Assembly (NCBI GenBank): GCA_964636885.1 | Contig: CAZWVA010000061.1 | Location: 1 to 15,347, forward strand | Direction: 5' to 3' | Source of the DNA: CAZWVA01 sp964636885 | GTDB taxonomy: Bacteria > Desulfobacterota_D > UBA1144 > Nemesobacterales > CSP1-2 | DNA: 15,347 bases | Part shown: positions 1 to 6,921 of the stretch, in pieces | Layout of the letters: every line of letters starts with the position of its first letter | How positions within the stretch are numbered: the first letter of the stretch is position 1 | Made by a program: the position numbers and the translations under genes | Notes under the pieces: model-generated | What the model was told of the DNA's origin: nothing | The model's database searches: none | Seen by the model: only the letters and a program-made list of their open reading frames with translations

Positions 1-700
1 TAAACACGATAACACGATGTTAGGTCCGTACCTTGAATTCGGTGTAACAATTTCGGCTACTTACAAAGACCCGAAGGGTAATGTTTGGAAAGCTGGCTAC
101 TATCCATACATGTACCTCACCGGTGATGCCCCTGTGGATGCCGGTCGTGTTCTTGGATTTCCCAAGAAGATGTCTTACATTAGAATCACTGTTCATGGCG
201 GGGAGAAAGGTACTGATTTCTTTGGATTTGCTATGTCCCGTAATGGGTACCTAATGCATAGCGCAACCGGTAAATTCGATGATAAACAGGTAACCCCTCC
301 ATACTTCTATGGCAAGGTTGACTGGGGTAAGTTTAATATGAAGGTTGTTACTAGACCCGACGTTTCAAGCTCCGAGTGGCAGCTAACATACATACCTTCA
401 GAGCTTCCACCTCAGTTTGGTATTAAGGGCCATCGTTTCCAAATTAAGCCTGAGCATACCCGTACGGCTTCCAGTGACGCCATTAACTGGTTCATGCAGG
501 GTACACCGTTTGATAACATGGGTACCGAGCTGAAGATCACCGAGGTTACCGGTCTTATTTCCTTCGTGTTTGATCTCGTAATCCCGGTTCCCAAGATACT
601 TTGGAGAGAGACATATGAGCGTCCAGCTTCATATAGAGGATATGCGACACCATACAAATATGGTCTCCGTCAGCAGTTCCCGATCAGCCAGGGATCATAA
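1..700 (+). CDS. Acetoacetate decarboxylase-family protein, copy 1 (3' part; continues from 15021 across the circular join)
   Basis: This is the carboxy-terminal part of a protein that begins at 15021; joined, it is 323 residues (272 nt at the window end plus 700 nt here, ending in TAA). The first complete codon here is at position 2, and the ATG at 17 is internal residue 97. The family decarboxylates acetoacetate or related beta-keto acids through a Schiff base on lysine. The signature GFPKK lies at about residues 143-147 of the joined protein; by comparison with clostridial acetoacetate decarboxylase, the first lysine is the Schiff-base residue and its neighbour lowers its pKa. PYLEFG around residue 100 carries the conserved glutamate region. 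At 323 residues it is longer than the roughly 245 of the clostridial enzyme, with a long N-terminal part. A paralogue follows after 56 bases and is about half identical by eye, so a two-subunit enzyme is possible. The family is clear; the substrate is unknown. Confidence 0.88.
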   Translation, partial: KHDNTMLGPYLEFGVTISATYKDPKGNVWKAGYYPYMYLTGDAPVDAGRVLGFPKKMSYIRITVHGGEKGTDFFGFAMSRNGYLMHSATGKFDDKQVTPPYFYGKVDWGKFNMKVVTRPDVSSSEWQLTYIPSELPPQFGIKGHRFQIKPEHTRTASSDAINWFMQGTPFDNMGTELKITEVTGLISFVFDLVIPVPKILWRETYERPASYRGYATPYKYGLRQQFPISQGS

Positions 701-740
701 GGGTTGTTTGCGTTGAAAAAAGACCTAATTAAAATCTGAT

Positions 741-747
741 AAGGAGG
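741..747 (+). promoter_or_regulatory. Ribosome binding site of decarboxylase copy 2
   Basis: AAGGAGG lies nine bases before the ATG at 757 and settles that start. It nearly matches the site before copy 1 (AAAGGAGGTTT at 15005-15015), so the two paralogues share similar translation signals. Confidence 0.8.
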
Positions 748-756
748 TTTATTCAA

Positions 757-1731
757 ATGGGTATACAAGGAAATGAACACAGTTATCCATGGTTAGCAGA
801 AGGGGAGGTACCACCCCTTCCACTTGACAGGGATAGAATCCATATTATAAGCCAGGGTGTAGCTGATCCAATATTTGACTACGATATTATCCCCCTGACT
901 TATACTGAGAGCCGCTGGATGGCGTTTGTTATTCGTGCTGATATAAACAACATGAAAAAGATCACTCCTGAACCAATAAAGGTTCATGATGACGTTATAG
1001 AGTTCTGGTACGTTATCCACAGAAACACGATGCTTGGACCCTACATGGAAATGGGAGTGACTTTCGCTGCCACTGTAGATGCACCGGACGGTGTCACATA
1101 TAAAGCTGGATACTATCCATATATGTATCTTTCAAATGATTCCCCTATTTGGGCAGGAAAGGAACCATTTGGATTTCCTAAAAAGGCCGCTTATATCGCT
1201 GCATTTGAGCACGGGACGAACAATAACTACTTTAACATGTTAATGGAGCGCCGTGGCTATGTTCTCCATACGGCCAATGGGCGCTACTCTGATAAGCCGC
1301 TTTCTGTAAGGCCGACCTTTTATGGTAAAACCGACTGGGGCCGGATGAACTATCGTATTACAACCGAGCCAGATGTGATAAAGAGCATACACGAGGTTAC
1401 CTATCTTCCGTCTGAACTCCCTCCGGGATTCGGAACTGGGCATCGCTTCCAGCTAAACCCAGCCAGTATCCGCACGGCAACTGGTGCTGATATCCGCGCA
1501 TGGTATATGTCGGGGACACCATACGACTATATGGGTGGGCAGATACCTGCTACCGAGATAATAGGTCTTATCAGCTTCACATTCAACTTGATTATACCAC
1601 CTGCTAAAACCATATGGACGAAGACGATCACTAGAGATCCGGAAAAAGACTTTGGTATGCTTCTCTACGCAACGCCGTTTAAGTATAATATGCGCCATCG
1701 CTTCCTCCTGCCTATATATAGTCAGTGTTAG
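757..1731 (+). CDS. Acetoacetate decarboxylase-family protein, copy 2
   Basis: A 324-residue soluble protein of the acetoacetate decarboxylase superfamily. GFPKK is at residues 139-143 (K142 as expected Schiff-base lysine, K143 as its electrostatic partner). TESRW at 50-54 corresponds to the arginine-bearing segment YTDSRW of copy 1, and PYMEMG at 95-100 holds a conserved glutamate. It matches copy 1 along its whole length, including N-terminal PLTYT(E/D)SRW, FWYV.H.NTMLGPY, SELPP.FG..GHRFQ and GLISF.F.L.IP. This is a tandem duplication followed by strong divergence. No transport signal is visible. It is probably co-transcribed with copy 1 from the promoter at 14888. Because both copies keep the catalytic lysines, both are likely active; they may form a heteromer or differ in substrate. 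Superfamily members also include aldolase-dehydratases, so decarboxylation is likely but not certain. Confidence 0.88.
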   Translation: MGIQGNEHSYPWLAEGEVPPLPLDRDRIHIISQGVADPIFDYDIIPLTYTESRWMAFVIRADINNMKKITPEPIKVHDDVIEFWYVIHRNTMLGPYMEMGVTFAATVDAPDGVTYKAGYYPYMYLSNDSPIWAGKEPFGFPKKAAYIAAFEHGTNNNYFNMLMERRGYVLHTANGRYSDKPLSVRPTFYGKTDWGRMNYRITTEPDVIKSIHEVTYLPSELPPGFGTGHRFQLNPASIRTATGADIRAWYMSGTPYDYMGGQIPATEIIGLISFTFNLIIPPAKTIWTKTITRDPEKDFGMLLYATPFKYNMRHRFLLPIYSQC

Positions 1732-1750
1732 TTGATTCTGACTTTTTACA

Positions 1751-1783
1751 AGAGCAGGGTTGCTCTTTCGGCAGCCCTGCTCT
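1751..1783 (+). terminator. Strong 13-bp hairpin after decarboxylase copy 2
   Basis: The arms are 1751-1763 and 1771-1783, complementary over 13 pairs with one G-T wobble and a 7-base loop (TCTTTCG). No T-tract follows, so it could be a processing or mRNA-stabilising hairpin rather than a classical terminator. It lies 20 bases after the stop codon of copy 2. Confidence 0.6.
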
Positions 1784-1788
1784 CCTTA

Positions 1789-1888
1789 ATCAAGAGTCTA
1801 GAGCTTGCTCTGGTGAGCTTGATTGACATGTTTAGTGAGAAAGGGGAGAGCCTTGGATTATTCCTGGGTAATCTCCAGGGGGGTTTTT
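1789..1888 (+). other. Two further hairpins, the last with a T-tract, before the aldehyde dehydrogenase
   Basis: The first hairpin pairs ATCAAG (1789-1794) with CTTGAT (1818-1823), enclosing an AGAG/CTCT stem. The second pairs GATTA (1856-1860) with TAATC (1869-1873), extended imperfectly by CCT/AGG, and is followed by GGGGG and TTTTT (1884-1888), so it could be a terminator. An alternative pairing GGAGA (1845-1849) with TCTCC (1872-1876) would replace the second hairpin. A TTGACA at 1823-1828 has no acceptable -10 partner, so I found no promoter for the downstream gene here. Confidence 0.35.
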
Positions 1889-1900
1889 ATTTAAATTTGG

Positions 1901-3391
1901 ATGAGGGATGTTTTGAGAAAGTACGGGTTATTTATAGATGGCAAAGAAGTAGAGGCACTTAATGGTGGAACTTATATTAGAGAGAACCCTGCTACCGAGG
2001 AGCCGCTTGCAGAGGTAGCCCAAGCCGACAAAGAGGATATAGACCGTGCTGTAGAAGCCGCTCGGGGTGCTTTCGAGAAATGGTCTCGTACCCCCCCTGC
2101 TGAAAGAGGGAGGCTTATTTATAGAATTGTAGAGTCATTAGAACAACATAGAAAAGAGCTTGCTTTTATTAATACACTCGAAACGGGTAAACCCATTCGT
2201 GAAAGCTATCACATAGAGCTAAGCGGAGTAATAAGGACTTTTGAATATTATGCCGGGGCTGCCACAAAGCTTAGTGGAGAAAGTTTATCGATCTCTGATA
2301 ATCTCTTGAGTATTACTTTAAGAGAGCCTGTAGGTATTGTTGGACACATAGTTGCATGGAACTTTCCCTTGCTTCTTGCGGCCTGGAAGGTTGCTCCGGC
2401 TCTAGCCGCTGGATGTACGATAGTCTTAAAGCCTGCGGAGCTTACCCCATGCGGAATCATCGAAGTGGCTCGTATCTGTACCGAAGCAGGACTTCCCAAT
2501 GGTGTATTTAATGTATGTCCAGGGAAAGGAAAGATAGCTGGACAGGCTCTAGTAGAACATCCCGCAATAAGCAAGATCGCATTCACGGGTTCTACAGAAG
2601 TCGGTAGGCATATAATGAGTACGGCTTCTCAACAAATCAAAAGGGTCTCGCTTGAGCTTGGAGGCAAGGCTCCTAATATAGTGTTTGACGATGTAGACTT
2701 AGATGATTGTATAGAAGCTAATCTAAGAGGTGGATTCTTCAATCAGGGAGAAAACTGTACTGCTGTTACGCGCTTACTGCTTCATGAAAGGATCTATGAT
2801 GAGTTTCTATCCAATTTTATAGATAGAGTAAAGAATATACGTATTGGCAGCCCGACGGATGAAGAGACAGAGATAGGAACATTGGTGTCTAAAGATCAAT
2901 TCAATATGGTTGAGGGATACTTAAAAAAGGGGCTAGAGGAAGGAGCCACGCTTCTTTGTGGTGGTAGTCGCCCTAATGGGCTTGAGTTTTCTAAGGGATA
3001 CTTCTTTCTTCCAACGGTGTTGAGCAACGTTAAACCATCCGCAACTGTTGCATGTGAAGAGATCTTTGGGCCTATTATTGTAGTGATGCCTTTTAGAACT
3101 GAGGAGGAGGCAATAGGAATAGCGAATGGTACTATTTATGGACTTGCAGGTGGTGTATGGACACGGGATATTAAACGGGCGTTTCGAGTAGCAAAAGCGG
3201 TTAAGGCTGGTTATATATGGGTTAATACGTATGGTGGAATAATTCCGGAAACCCCTTATGGCGGTTTTAAACAAAGTGGTATTGGAAAGGAGCTTGGGAA
3301 AGAGGGGCTTGATCATTATCTAGAAACAAAAACTGTGAATATTTTCTTGGGTGAAAGGGTTCCCAAATGGTATAAAAAAACGCTCGTTTAA
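1901..3391 (+). CDS. NAD(P)-dependent aldehyde dehydrogenase
   Basis: A 496-residue enzyme of the aldehyde dehydrogenase superfamily, oxidising an aldehyde to the acid in the cytoplasm. AWNFPL at 152-157 holds the oxyanion asparagine (N154), FTGSTEVG at 228-235 is the nucleotide-binding loop, ELGGK at 252-256 gives the general-base glutamate E252, and NQGENC at 281-286 gives the nucleophile C286. The C-terminal PYGGFKQSGIGKE block is typical. Length is normal and all catalytic residues are present. It resembles the betaine-aldehyde/aromatic-aldehyde group, but the substrate cannot be read. Start: ATG 1901 has no good ribosome site, whereas an in-frame TTG at 1913 lies just after GAGG at 1903-1906; a product starting at residue 5 is equally plausible. 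On this plasmid it could oxidise the aldehyde from the proposed retro-aldol step (inference). Confidence 0.95.
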   Translation: MRDVLRKYGLFIDGKEVEALNGGTYIRENPATEEPLAEVAQADKEDIDRAVEAARGAFEKWSRTPPAERGRLIYRIVESLEQHRKELAFINTLETGKPIRESYHIELSGVIRTFEYYAGAATKLSGESLSISDNLLSITLREPVGIVGHIVAWNFPLLLAAWKVAPALAAGCTIVLKPAELTPCGIIEVARICTEAGLPNGVFNVCPGKGKIAGQALVEHPAISKIAFTGSTEVGRHIMSTASQQIKRVSLELGGKAPNIVFDDVDLDDCIEANLRGGFFNQGENCTAVTRLLLHERIYDEFLSNFIDRVKNIRIGSPTDEETEIGTLVSKDQFNMVEGYLKKGLEEGATLLCGGSRPNGLEFSKGYFFLPTVLSNVKPSATVACEEIFGPIIVVMPFRTEEEAIGIANGTIYGLAGGVWTRDIKRAFRVAKAVKAGYIWVNTYGGIIPETPYGGFKQSGIGKELGKEGLDHYLETKTVNIFLGERVPKWYKKTLV

Positions 3392-3398
3392 GCGTTTT
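3377..3398 (+). terminator. Weak hairpin overlapping the aldehyde dehydrogenase stop
   Basis: AAAACGCT (3377-3384) pairs with AGCGTTTT (3391-3398) around a 6-base loop that includes the stop codon. Only four Ts follow directly, and a longer T run lies at 3416-3422. It may act as a partial terminator before the small gene at 3452. Confidence 0.35.
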
Positions 3399-3451
3399 CC
3401 AGGTTTTCGGAGCCGTTTTTTTCTAGAAAAAAGAGGAAGAGGTTTTTTTAT

Positions 3452-3709
3452 TTGAAAGTCGTTAGTCCAGCCGGTGATTTTGAAATCGTAATAAAAGAAG
3501 CAGGGATCGAAGGCGATTCTATTGTTATAAAAGGACAAATGGGAATTTGGGACTCTAAGATGTATCTTAGTGCCAGAGACCTTTGGCTTTTTGCTTCTAT
3601 TTTTTTTCGTCCATCTGTTCTACTTTTTTTAATAAAGCTCCCCTTCCGGCTTTTTTTAAGCACGGCTAAAGCTTTTATACGAAAAAATGAAGGAAATACA
3701 GCCAGTTAA
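3452..3709 (+). CDS. Small protein of unknown function with a C-terminal hydrophobic segment
   Basis: I do not recognise this 85-residue protein. The start is TTG at 3452, supported by a purine-rich AGAGGAAGAGG (3432-3442) nine bases upstream. Residues 1-43 look like a small beta-rich domain (VVSPAGDFEIVI, DSIVIKGQMGIWDSKMYL). Residues about 45-71 are hydrophobic and aromatic with interspersed basic residues (LFASIFFRPSVLLFLIKLPF), followed by a basic tail. This suggests membrane attachment or a hydrophobic partner surface rather than a signal peptide. It lies 60 bases after the aldehyde dehydrogenase on the same strand and ends just before a bidirectional terminator, so it is probably the last gene of that operon. 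Composition and ribosome site look genuine; function is unknown. Confidence 0.6.
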   Translation: MKVVSPAGDFEIVIKEAGIEGDSIVIKGQMGIWDSKMYLSARDLWLFASIFFRPSVLLFLIKLPFRLFLSTAKAFIRKNEGNTAS

Positions 3710-3726
3710 AGAAACATAAAGCAACA

Positions 3727-3768
3727 TTATAAAGAGGATCATATCTTTTGATATAATCCTCTTTATAA
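3727..3768. terminator. Bidirectional terminator between convergent genes
   Basis: The arms 3727-3739 and 3756-3768 are exactly complementary over 13 bases (TTATAAAGAGGAT). After one mismatch the stem extends by ATATC/GATAT, with a TTTT loop. The stem is flanked by A/T-rich sequence and lies between the plus-strand gene ending at 3709 and the minus-strand channel gene ending at 3796, so it can stop transcription from both sides. Confidence 0.8.
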
Positions 3769-3795
3769 ATAACCTCTTCTTTTTGAAATATTACA

Positions 3796-4326
3796 TCACT
3801 GAGGTACTCCGCCGAATGGGTTCCACTTTTCCGTGAGGAGTAGCATTCCAGGAATCAAAAGTGTTAGAATAGACTCTATAATAAAAAGCCAACCGACAGT
3901 GGTTGCTATTCCCTTTCCCAGAGAAAGTGCAAGAAACGCCAGAAGCACTAACAGTGCCCACGCCAAACAGAAAATCGCAAACCAGAAACCAGCTGCTCCA
4001 AGCCCAAAGAAGTGGTAAGCATACCAAAGGAACACAATAGTGGCAAACAAACAATACCAACCGAGCCCCTTAGCGTCATAGCCCAAACAGAAAATACCAG
4101 CGACCATATAGTAAATCAGAGCAAAAACACAAACTAGGGCAGTGGCAGCGGTCAATCCAAGTGTATGAAGTTTCCAGGCCGCTATCGTGATAAGTATACC
4201 CACCCCTAGATTCAACACGCCTATTTCCTTGGCTCCGGTCTTTCCTAATAGGGTCGCGCCATTACCGAAGAACACAAAACCAACTAGCAACAAAACATAA
4301 CCGAGCAAAGCTTCTACTGGAACCAT
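3796..4326 (-). CDS. AmiS/UreI-family amide or urea channel
   Basis: A 176-residue integral membrane protein with six predicted membrane segments at roughly 4-21, 34-51, 58-80, 88-106, 111-134 and 142-164. It matches the AmiS/UreI family, which includes the acid-gated urea channel of Helicobacter and acetamide permeases of amidase operons. Recognisable parts are an N-terminal YVLLLVGFVFFGNGATLLGK (GLVLLYVGIVLISNGI in UreI), a central GLGWYCLFA, FWFAIFCLAWALL, and C-terminal LFIIESILTLLIP. Family members pass small polar neutral molecules across the inner membrane. The start ATG 4326 has GGAGG about 11 bases upstream. It has its own promoter and is not tightly coupled to the acyl-CoA operon upstream. 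No amidase or urease is encoded on the molecule, so the substrate or its use must involve chromosomal enzymes. Confidence 0.85.
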   Translation of the reverse strand: MVPVEALLGYVLLLVGFVFFGNGATLLGKTGAKEIGVLNLGVGILITIAAWKLHTLGLTAATALVCVFALIYYMVAGIFCLGYDAKGLGWYCLFATIVFLWYAYHFFGLGAAGFWFAIFCLAWALLVLLAFLALSLGKGIATTVGWLFIIESILTLLIPGMLLLTEKWNPFGGVPQ

Positions 4327-4416
4327 ATCTCTCCATACCTCCTTTCTTAGGTATTGTTTTATGTTGTTAAACGCTTCCTTTCCTCCAAGACCGCTTTCTA
4401 AACGTTATGAAATAGC

Positions 4417-4445
4417 ATTTAGCACACTTTGCATAGTAATGTCAA
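4417..4445 (-). promoter_or_regulatory. Promoter of the AmiS/UreI-like gene
   Basis: On the minus strand TTGACA (4440-4445) is followed after 17 bases by CTAAAT (4417-4422). The -35 is perfect and the -10 is moderate. It leaves an untranslated leader of about 85 bases before the ATG at 4326. The rest of the 309-base gap (4446-4635) holds only short hairpins (CTCTG/CAGAG at 4548-4566, GCCTA/TAGGC near 4573-4589) and no convincing gene or T-tract terminator. Confidence 0.6.
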
Positions 4446-4635
4446 GATATTTTTTTTGTTTAACGAATTTATTCTTTTAAAGTACATACCAATTCAGTCA
4501 TATCTAGCTGTAAACAAAAGATTTTTGATAAAACACCGATCCCTGAACTCTGACTTGCAAACAGAGCATGGATGCCTAAGAATATAGGCTAATGGTTAGC
4601 AACGGTAGACTTAAAGAAGGGAGAGTAAACCCTAT

Positions 4636-5091
4636 TTAGGATTCCTTTCTTTGAACTAAAATCACCCACTTGCCTTTCTGAACAATCTCGTCGTTTTGGT
4701 TATGAACATTAACATCGAATATAAGAAATCCCATGTTGGGACGCTTATGCTCTCTCTTTTCAACAAGCTTTCGTGTTATTCGTATGGTGTCTCCAAATTT
4801 TACAGCACCCGAGAATCGCCAGTCCTCAAGCCCCATAAAGGCTATTGTAGCCAATCTGGGCATCGTAAACCACAACCCCGAAGCAATAGAGAGAACACAA
4901 AGTCCATGGGCTACTCTGGTACCAAACACCGTCTTTTTGGCAAACTCCTCATCGATATGCATGTTATTAAAATCACCCGAAAGCCCTGCAAAATTTACTA
5001 CGTCGGTTTCGGTAATCGTCCTACCGGTACTTTGATGCTCATCGCCGATGTTTAGGTCTTCATAATAGAGCCGAATCATTTCCTGAGACAT
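4636..5091 (-). CDS. MaoC-like (R)-specific enoyl-CoA hydratase
   Basis: A 151-residue hot-dog-fold protein of the MaoC dehydratase family, adding water to a 2-enoyl-CoA to give a 3-hydroxyacyl-CoA. The catalytic pair is visible in FAGLSGDFNNMHIDEEFA: D40 and H45, with the same five-residue spacing as the Asp/His pair of PhaJ-type hydratases. The following VFGTRVAHG is the usual substrate-tunnel block. Length is normal for a single hot-dog domain, so it probably forms a dimer, or pairs with another subunit as ChsH1/ChsH2 do in steroid side-chain degradation. It is the last gene of the minus-strand operon, 50 bases after the DUF35 gene. AAGGAG precedes the ATG. Confidence 0.9.
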   Translation of the reverse strand: MSQEMIRLYYEDLNIGDEHQSTGRTITETDVVNFAGLSGDFNNMHIDEEFAKKTVFGTRVAHGLCVLSIASGLWFTMPRLATIAFMGLEDWRFSGAVKFGDTIRITRKLVEKREHKRPNMGFLIFDVNVHNQNDEIVQKGKWVILVQRKES

Positions 5092-5141
5092 GCCTTCTTA
5101 CTCCTTGCCTATTTTTTACAGCCATTCAGTTTAAATAACCA

Positions 5142-5579
5142 TTACTTACCCACAGGCTTAAATTTGGGTAACGTTACCTCAGGAGTAACATCATCAAACA
5201 CAACCTCGACCTCCATTCCAATACGAACTTCATTGGGGTCACATCCTACTATATTGGTCATCATCTTTACCCCTTCTTGAGTTTCTACCAACGCAACCAC
5301 ATAGGGCGGCTCTCCTTGATAGGCCTTGGTAGGCCCCATATGATGTATAGCATATGTCCACACTTTTGCTCTACCGCTTGCCTTGACCCATTCTATGTCC
5401 TGAGACATATCCTCCCCCGGAGAAACCGCACGTGGATAGAAAAAGAATTCATTTGTCGTCCTTGATCTTGGTAAAACTAGTTCGTGCCTTTTACAGGCCT
5501 CCCAGAATGGTTTGGTTTCCGGACGAAACTCTGGTAGGGGTTTTTCATATTTTCCTTTTTTTTCAGTTACTTCAGACAT
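5142..5579 (-). CDS. DUF35 OB-fold protein lacking all four zinc-ribbon cysteines
   Basis: A 145-residue protein of the DUF35 / Zn-ribbon plus OB-fold family, which forms complexes with thiolase-like enzymes and often bridges them to CoA-ester partners. The N-terminal helix KPFWEACKRHEL (about 23-34) and the OB-fold (about 65-145, including PPYVVALVET and GMEVEVVFDD) are recognisable. The zinc ribbon between them is degenerate: the CxxC...CxxC positions are S39, T42, S53 and E56. The spacing is exactly that of C30, C33, C44 and C47 in the second DUF35 protein at 13614. Only C29, in the helix, remains. Metal binding here is therefore unlikely. It starts 23 bases after the thiolase-like gene, its likely partner, with a purine-rich AAAGGA site. 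Confidence 0.88.
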   Translation of the reverse strand: MSEVTEKKGKYEKPLPEFRPETKPFWEACKRHELVLPRSRTTNEFFFYPRAVSPGEDMSQDIEWVKASGRAKVWTYAIHHMGPTKAYQGEPPYVVALVETQEGVKMMTNIVGCDPNEVRIGMEVEVVFDDVTPEVTLPKFKPVGK

Positions 5580-5602
5580 ATCTTTCCTTTCTCCTTTGCT
5601 TT

Positions 5603-6814
5603 TTAAGAAAGCGGTTGTTTCCCTAAAACAATCGTGCTGTGAGCGGAAACGATTCCGCCGTTTCCATGCACCAGTGCCACCTCGGCGTTTTTTACCTGCC
5701 TCGGTCCTGCCTCCCCTCTAAGCTGTATTGTTGCCTCAACCACATGGTGCATTGCACCCAGATGAGCCTGAGAAAGGAGTCCTCCGTGAGTATTAACAGG
5801 GAGATCCTTTCCAATCTCCATGCGCCCCTCAAGTGCAAATGGGCCACCCTCCCCTTTTGGAACAAAACCGAGTCCCTCTATTTCTAAAATAACGGTTATA
5901 GTGAAGCAATCGTAGAGGAAAGCAACGTTAACATCTTTAGGACCTATCCCAGCTGTTTGGAAAGCTCTTTGTCCAGAACCCTCAATCGCATTATAGATCT
6001 GGTTTAAGTCTTTTAAGGTGGTAAGATACTGATGCGAGTATCCCTGCCCCATTCCCCAAAGATAGGCAAGTGGTTTTTGAATTCCTAAAGCCTTAGCCTT
6101 TTCCTCAGTAGTAACGATAAAGGCGGCACCGCCATCAGAGATTATCGAGCAATCGTACTTATGAAGCGGCGCAGCTATAATACGGGAGTTTATAACATCC
6201 TCTATAGTAAGGGGCTCCTTATTCATAGCATTTTCCTTCATAGATGCATGCTTACGCATTGTAACAGCGACTGCGGCAAGGTGTTCCTGTTTTGCCCCAT
6301 ATTCGTGTAGATACCTTTGAGCTGCAAGAGCATATCCTCCAGGAGTAGTCAATCCATAAGGAAACTCAAATTCCGCATGACACATTTCTCGAATTAGTGC
6401 AACCATACCGGAGGAAGAAATACCGGAAAGAGTGTTATCACCTCTAACACATAGCACTACCTCAGCCTGTCCAGAAGCGATAGCCATAGCCGCTTCAGCA
6501 ACCATCCAGACCGCAGTTGCCCCACCTATCGCAACTGAAGAAAAATATCTAGGTCTAAGACCGAAGTAGTCCGCGAATGTAGTGCAGTGCATAAATGTAT
6601 GCTCTACCAATGAAAATGCGGTTATTAAGCCATCCACATCCGATTTTTTTATCCCGGCATCTTCTATTGCGAGCTTAGAAGCCTCGGAAAGAAACTGAAA
6701 GGAGCTCTTATTGGGGATCTTTCCCTGTTCCGTTTCTCCAATACCTGCAATTGCTATTCTATGCTTTTTCAGTACCTCACGTGCATCTTCTACTCTTGGG
6801 ATTACACCTGCCAT
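5603..6814 (-). CDS. SCP2/thiolase-like protein without the nucleophilic cysteine (possible retro-aldolase)
   Basis: A 403-residue thiolase-superfamily protein of the SCP2-thiolase-like group that pairs with DUF35. The block that normally carries the acyl-accepting cysteine reads VAIGGATAV; aligned without gaps to the thiolase at 12445, G98 replaces its C80. The C-terminal cysteine block is also changed (VALVHGNGG). The catalytic-His block is kept as SQAHLGA (H351), and a YD pair is present at Y301-D302. A thiolytic reaction is therefore unlikely. Known cysteine-less relatives with DUF35 partners are Ltp2, a retro-aldolase of steroid side-chain degradation, and BbsB of benzylsuccinate beta-oxidation. 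With acyl-CoA dehydrogenase upstream and hydratase downstream, a C-C lyase acting on a 3-hydroxyacyl-CoA fits best (inference). AGGGGGAG precedes the ATG. Confidence 0.85.
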   Translation of the reverse strand: MAGVIPRVEDAREVLKKHRIAIAGIGETEQGKIPNKSSFQFLSEASKLAIEDAGIKKSDVDGLITAFSLVEHTFMHCTTFADYFGLRPRYFSSVAIGGATAVWMVAEAAMAIASGQAEVVLCVRGDNTLSGISSSGMVALIREMCHAEFEFPYGLTTPGGYALAAQRYLHEYGAKQEHLAAVAVTMRKHASMKENAMNKEPLTIEDVINSRIIAAPLHKYDCSIISDGGAAFIVTTEEKAKALGIQKPLAYLWGMGQGYSHQYLTTLKDLNQIYNAIEGSGQRAFQTAGIGPKDVNVAFLYDCFTITVILEIEGLGFVPKGEGGPFALEGRMEIGKDLPVNTHGGLLSQAHLGAMHHVVEATIQLRGEAGPRQVKNAEVALVHGNGGIVSAHSTIVLGKQPLS

Positions 6815-6921
6815 CTTTCTCCCCCTTTACGGATTTTGGTAAAAGAATCTACCACAAAAAAATAATAATAAAAGTTTCTTGAGTAATTAAGCAATAGCGG
6901 AATAACGCCTTTGCCTTCTTC

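Noticed and set aside
1823..1828. TTGACA as a promoter for the aldehyde dehydrogenase
   Set aside because: No -10-like hexamer lies 16-19 bases downstream.
1732..1962. A 76-codon plus-strand frame starting TTG right after the decarboxylase stop
   Set aside because: It lies on hairpin sequence, has no ribosome site of its own and overlaps the aldehyde dehydrogenase start in another frame.
4548..4589. Two short hairpins as terminator of the MaoC operon
   Set aside because: Stems of five pairs without a T-tract on the minus strand.
4696..5055. Long plus-strand frames opposite the MaoC gene
   Set aside because: They are shadows of the minus-strand hydratase, whose catalytic motifs and ribosome site are clear.
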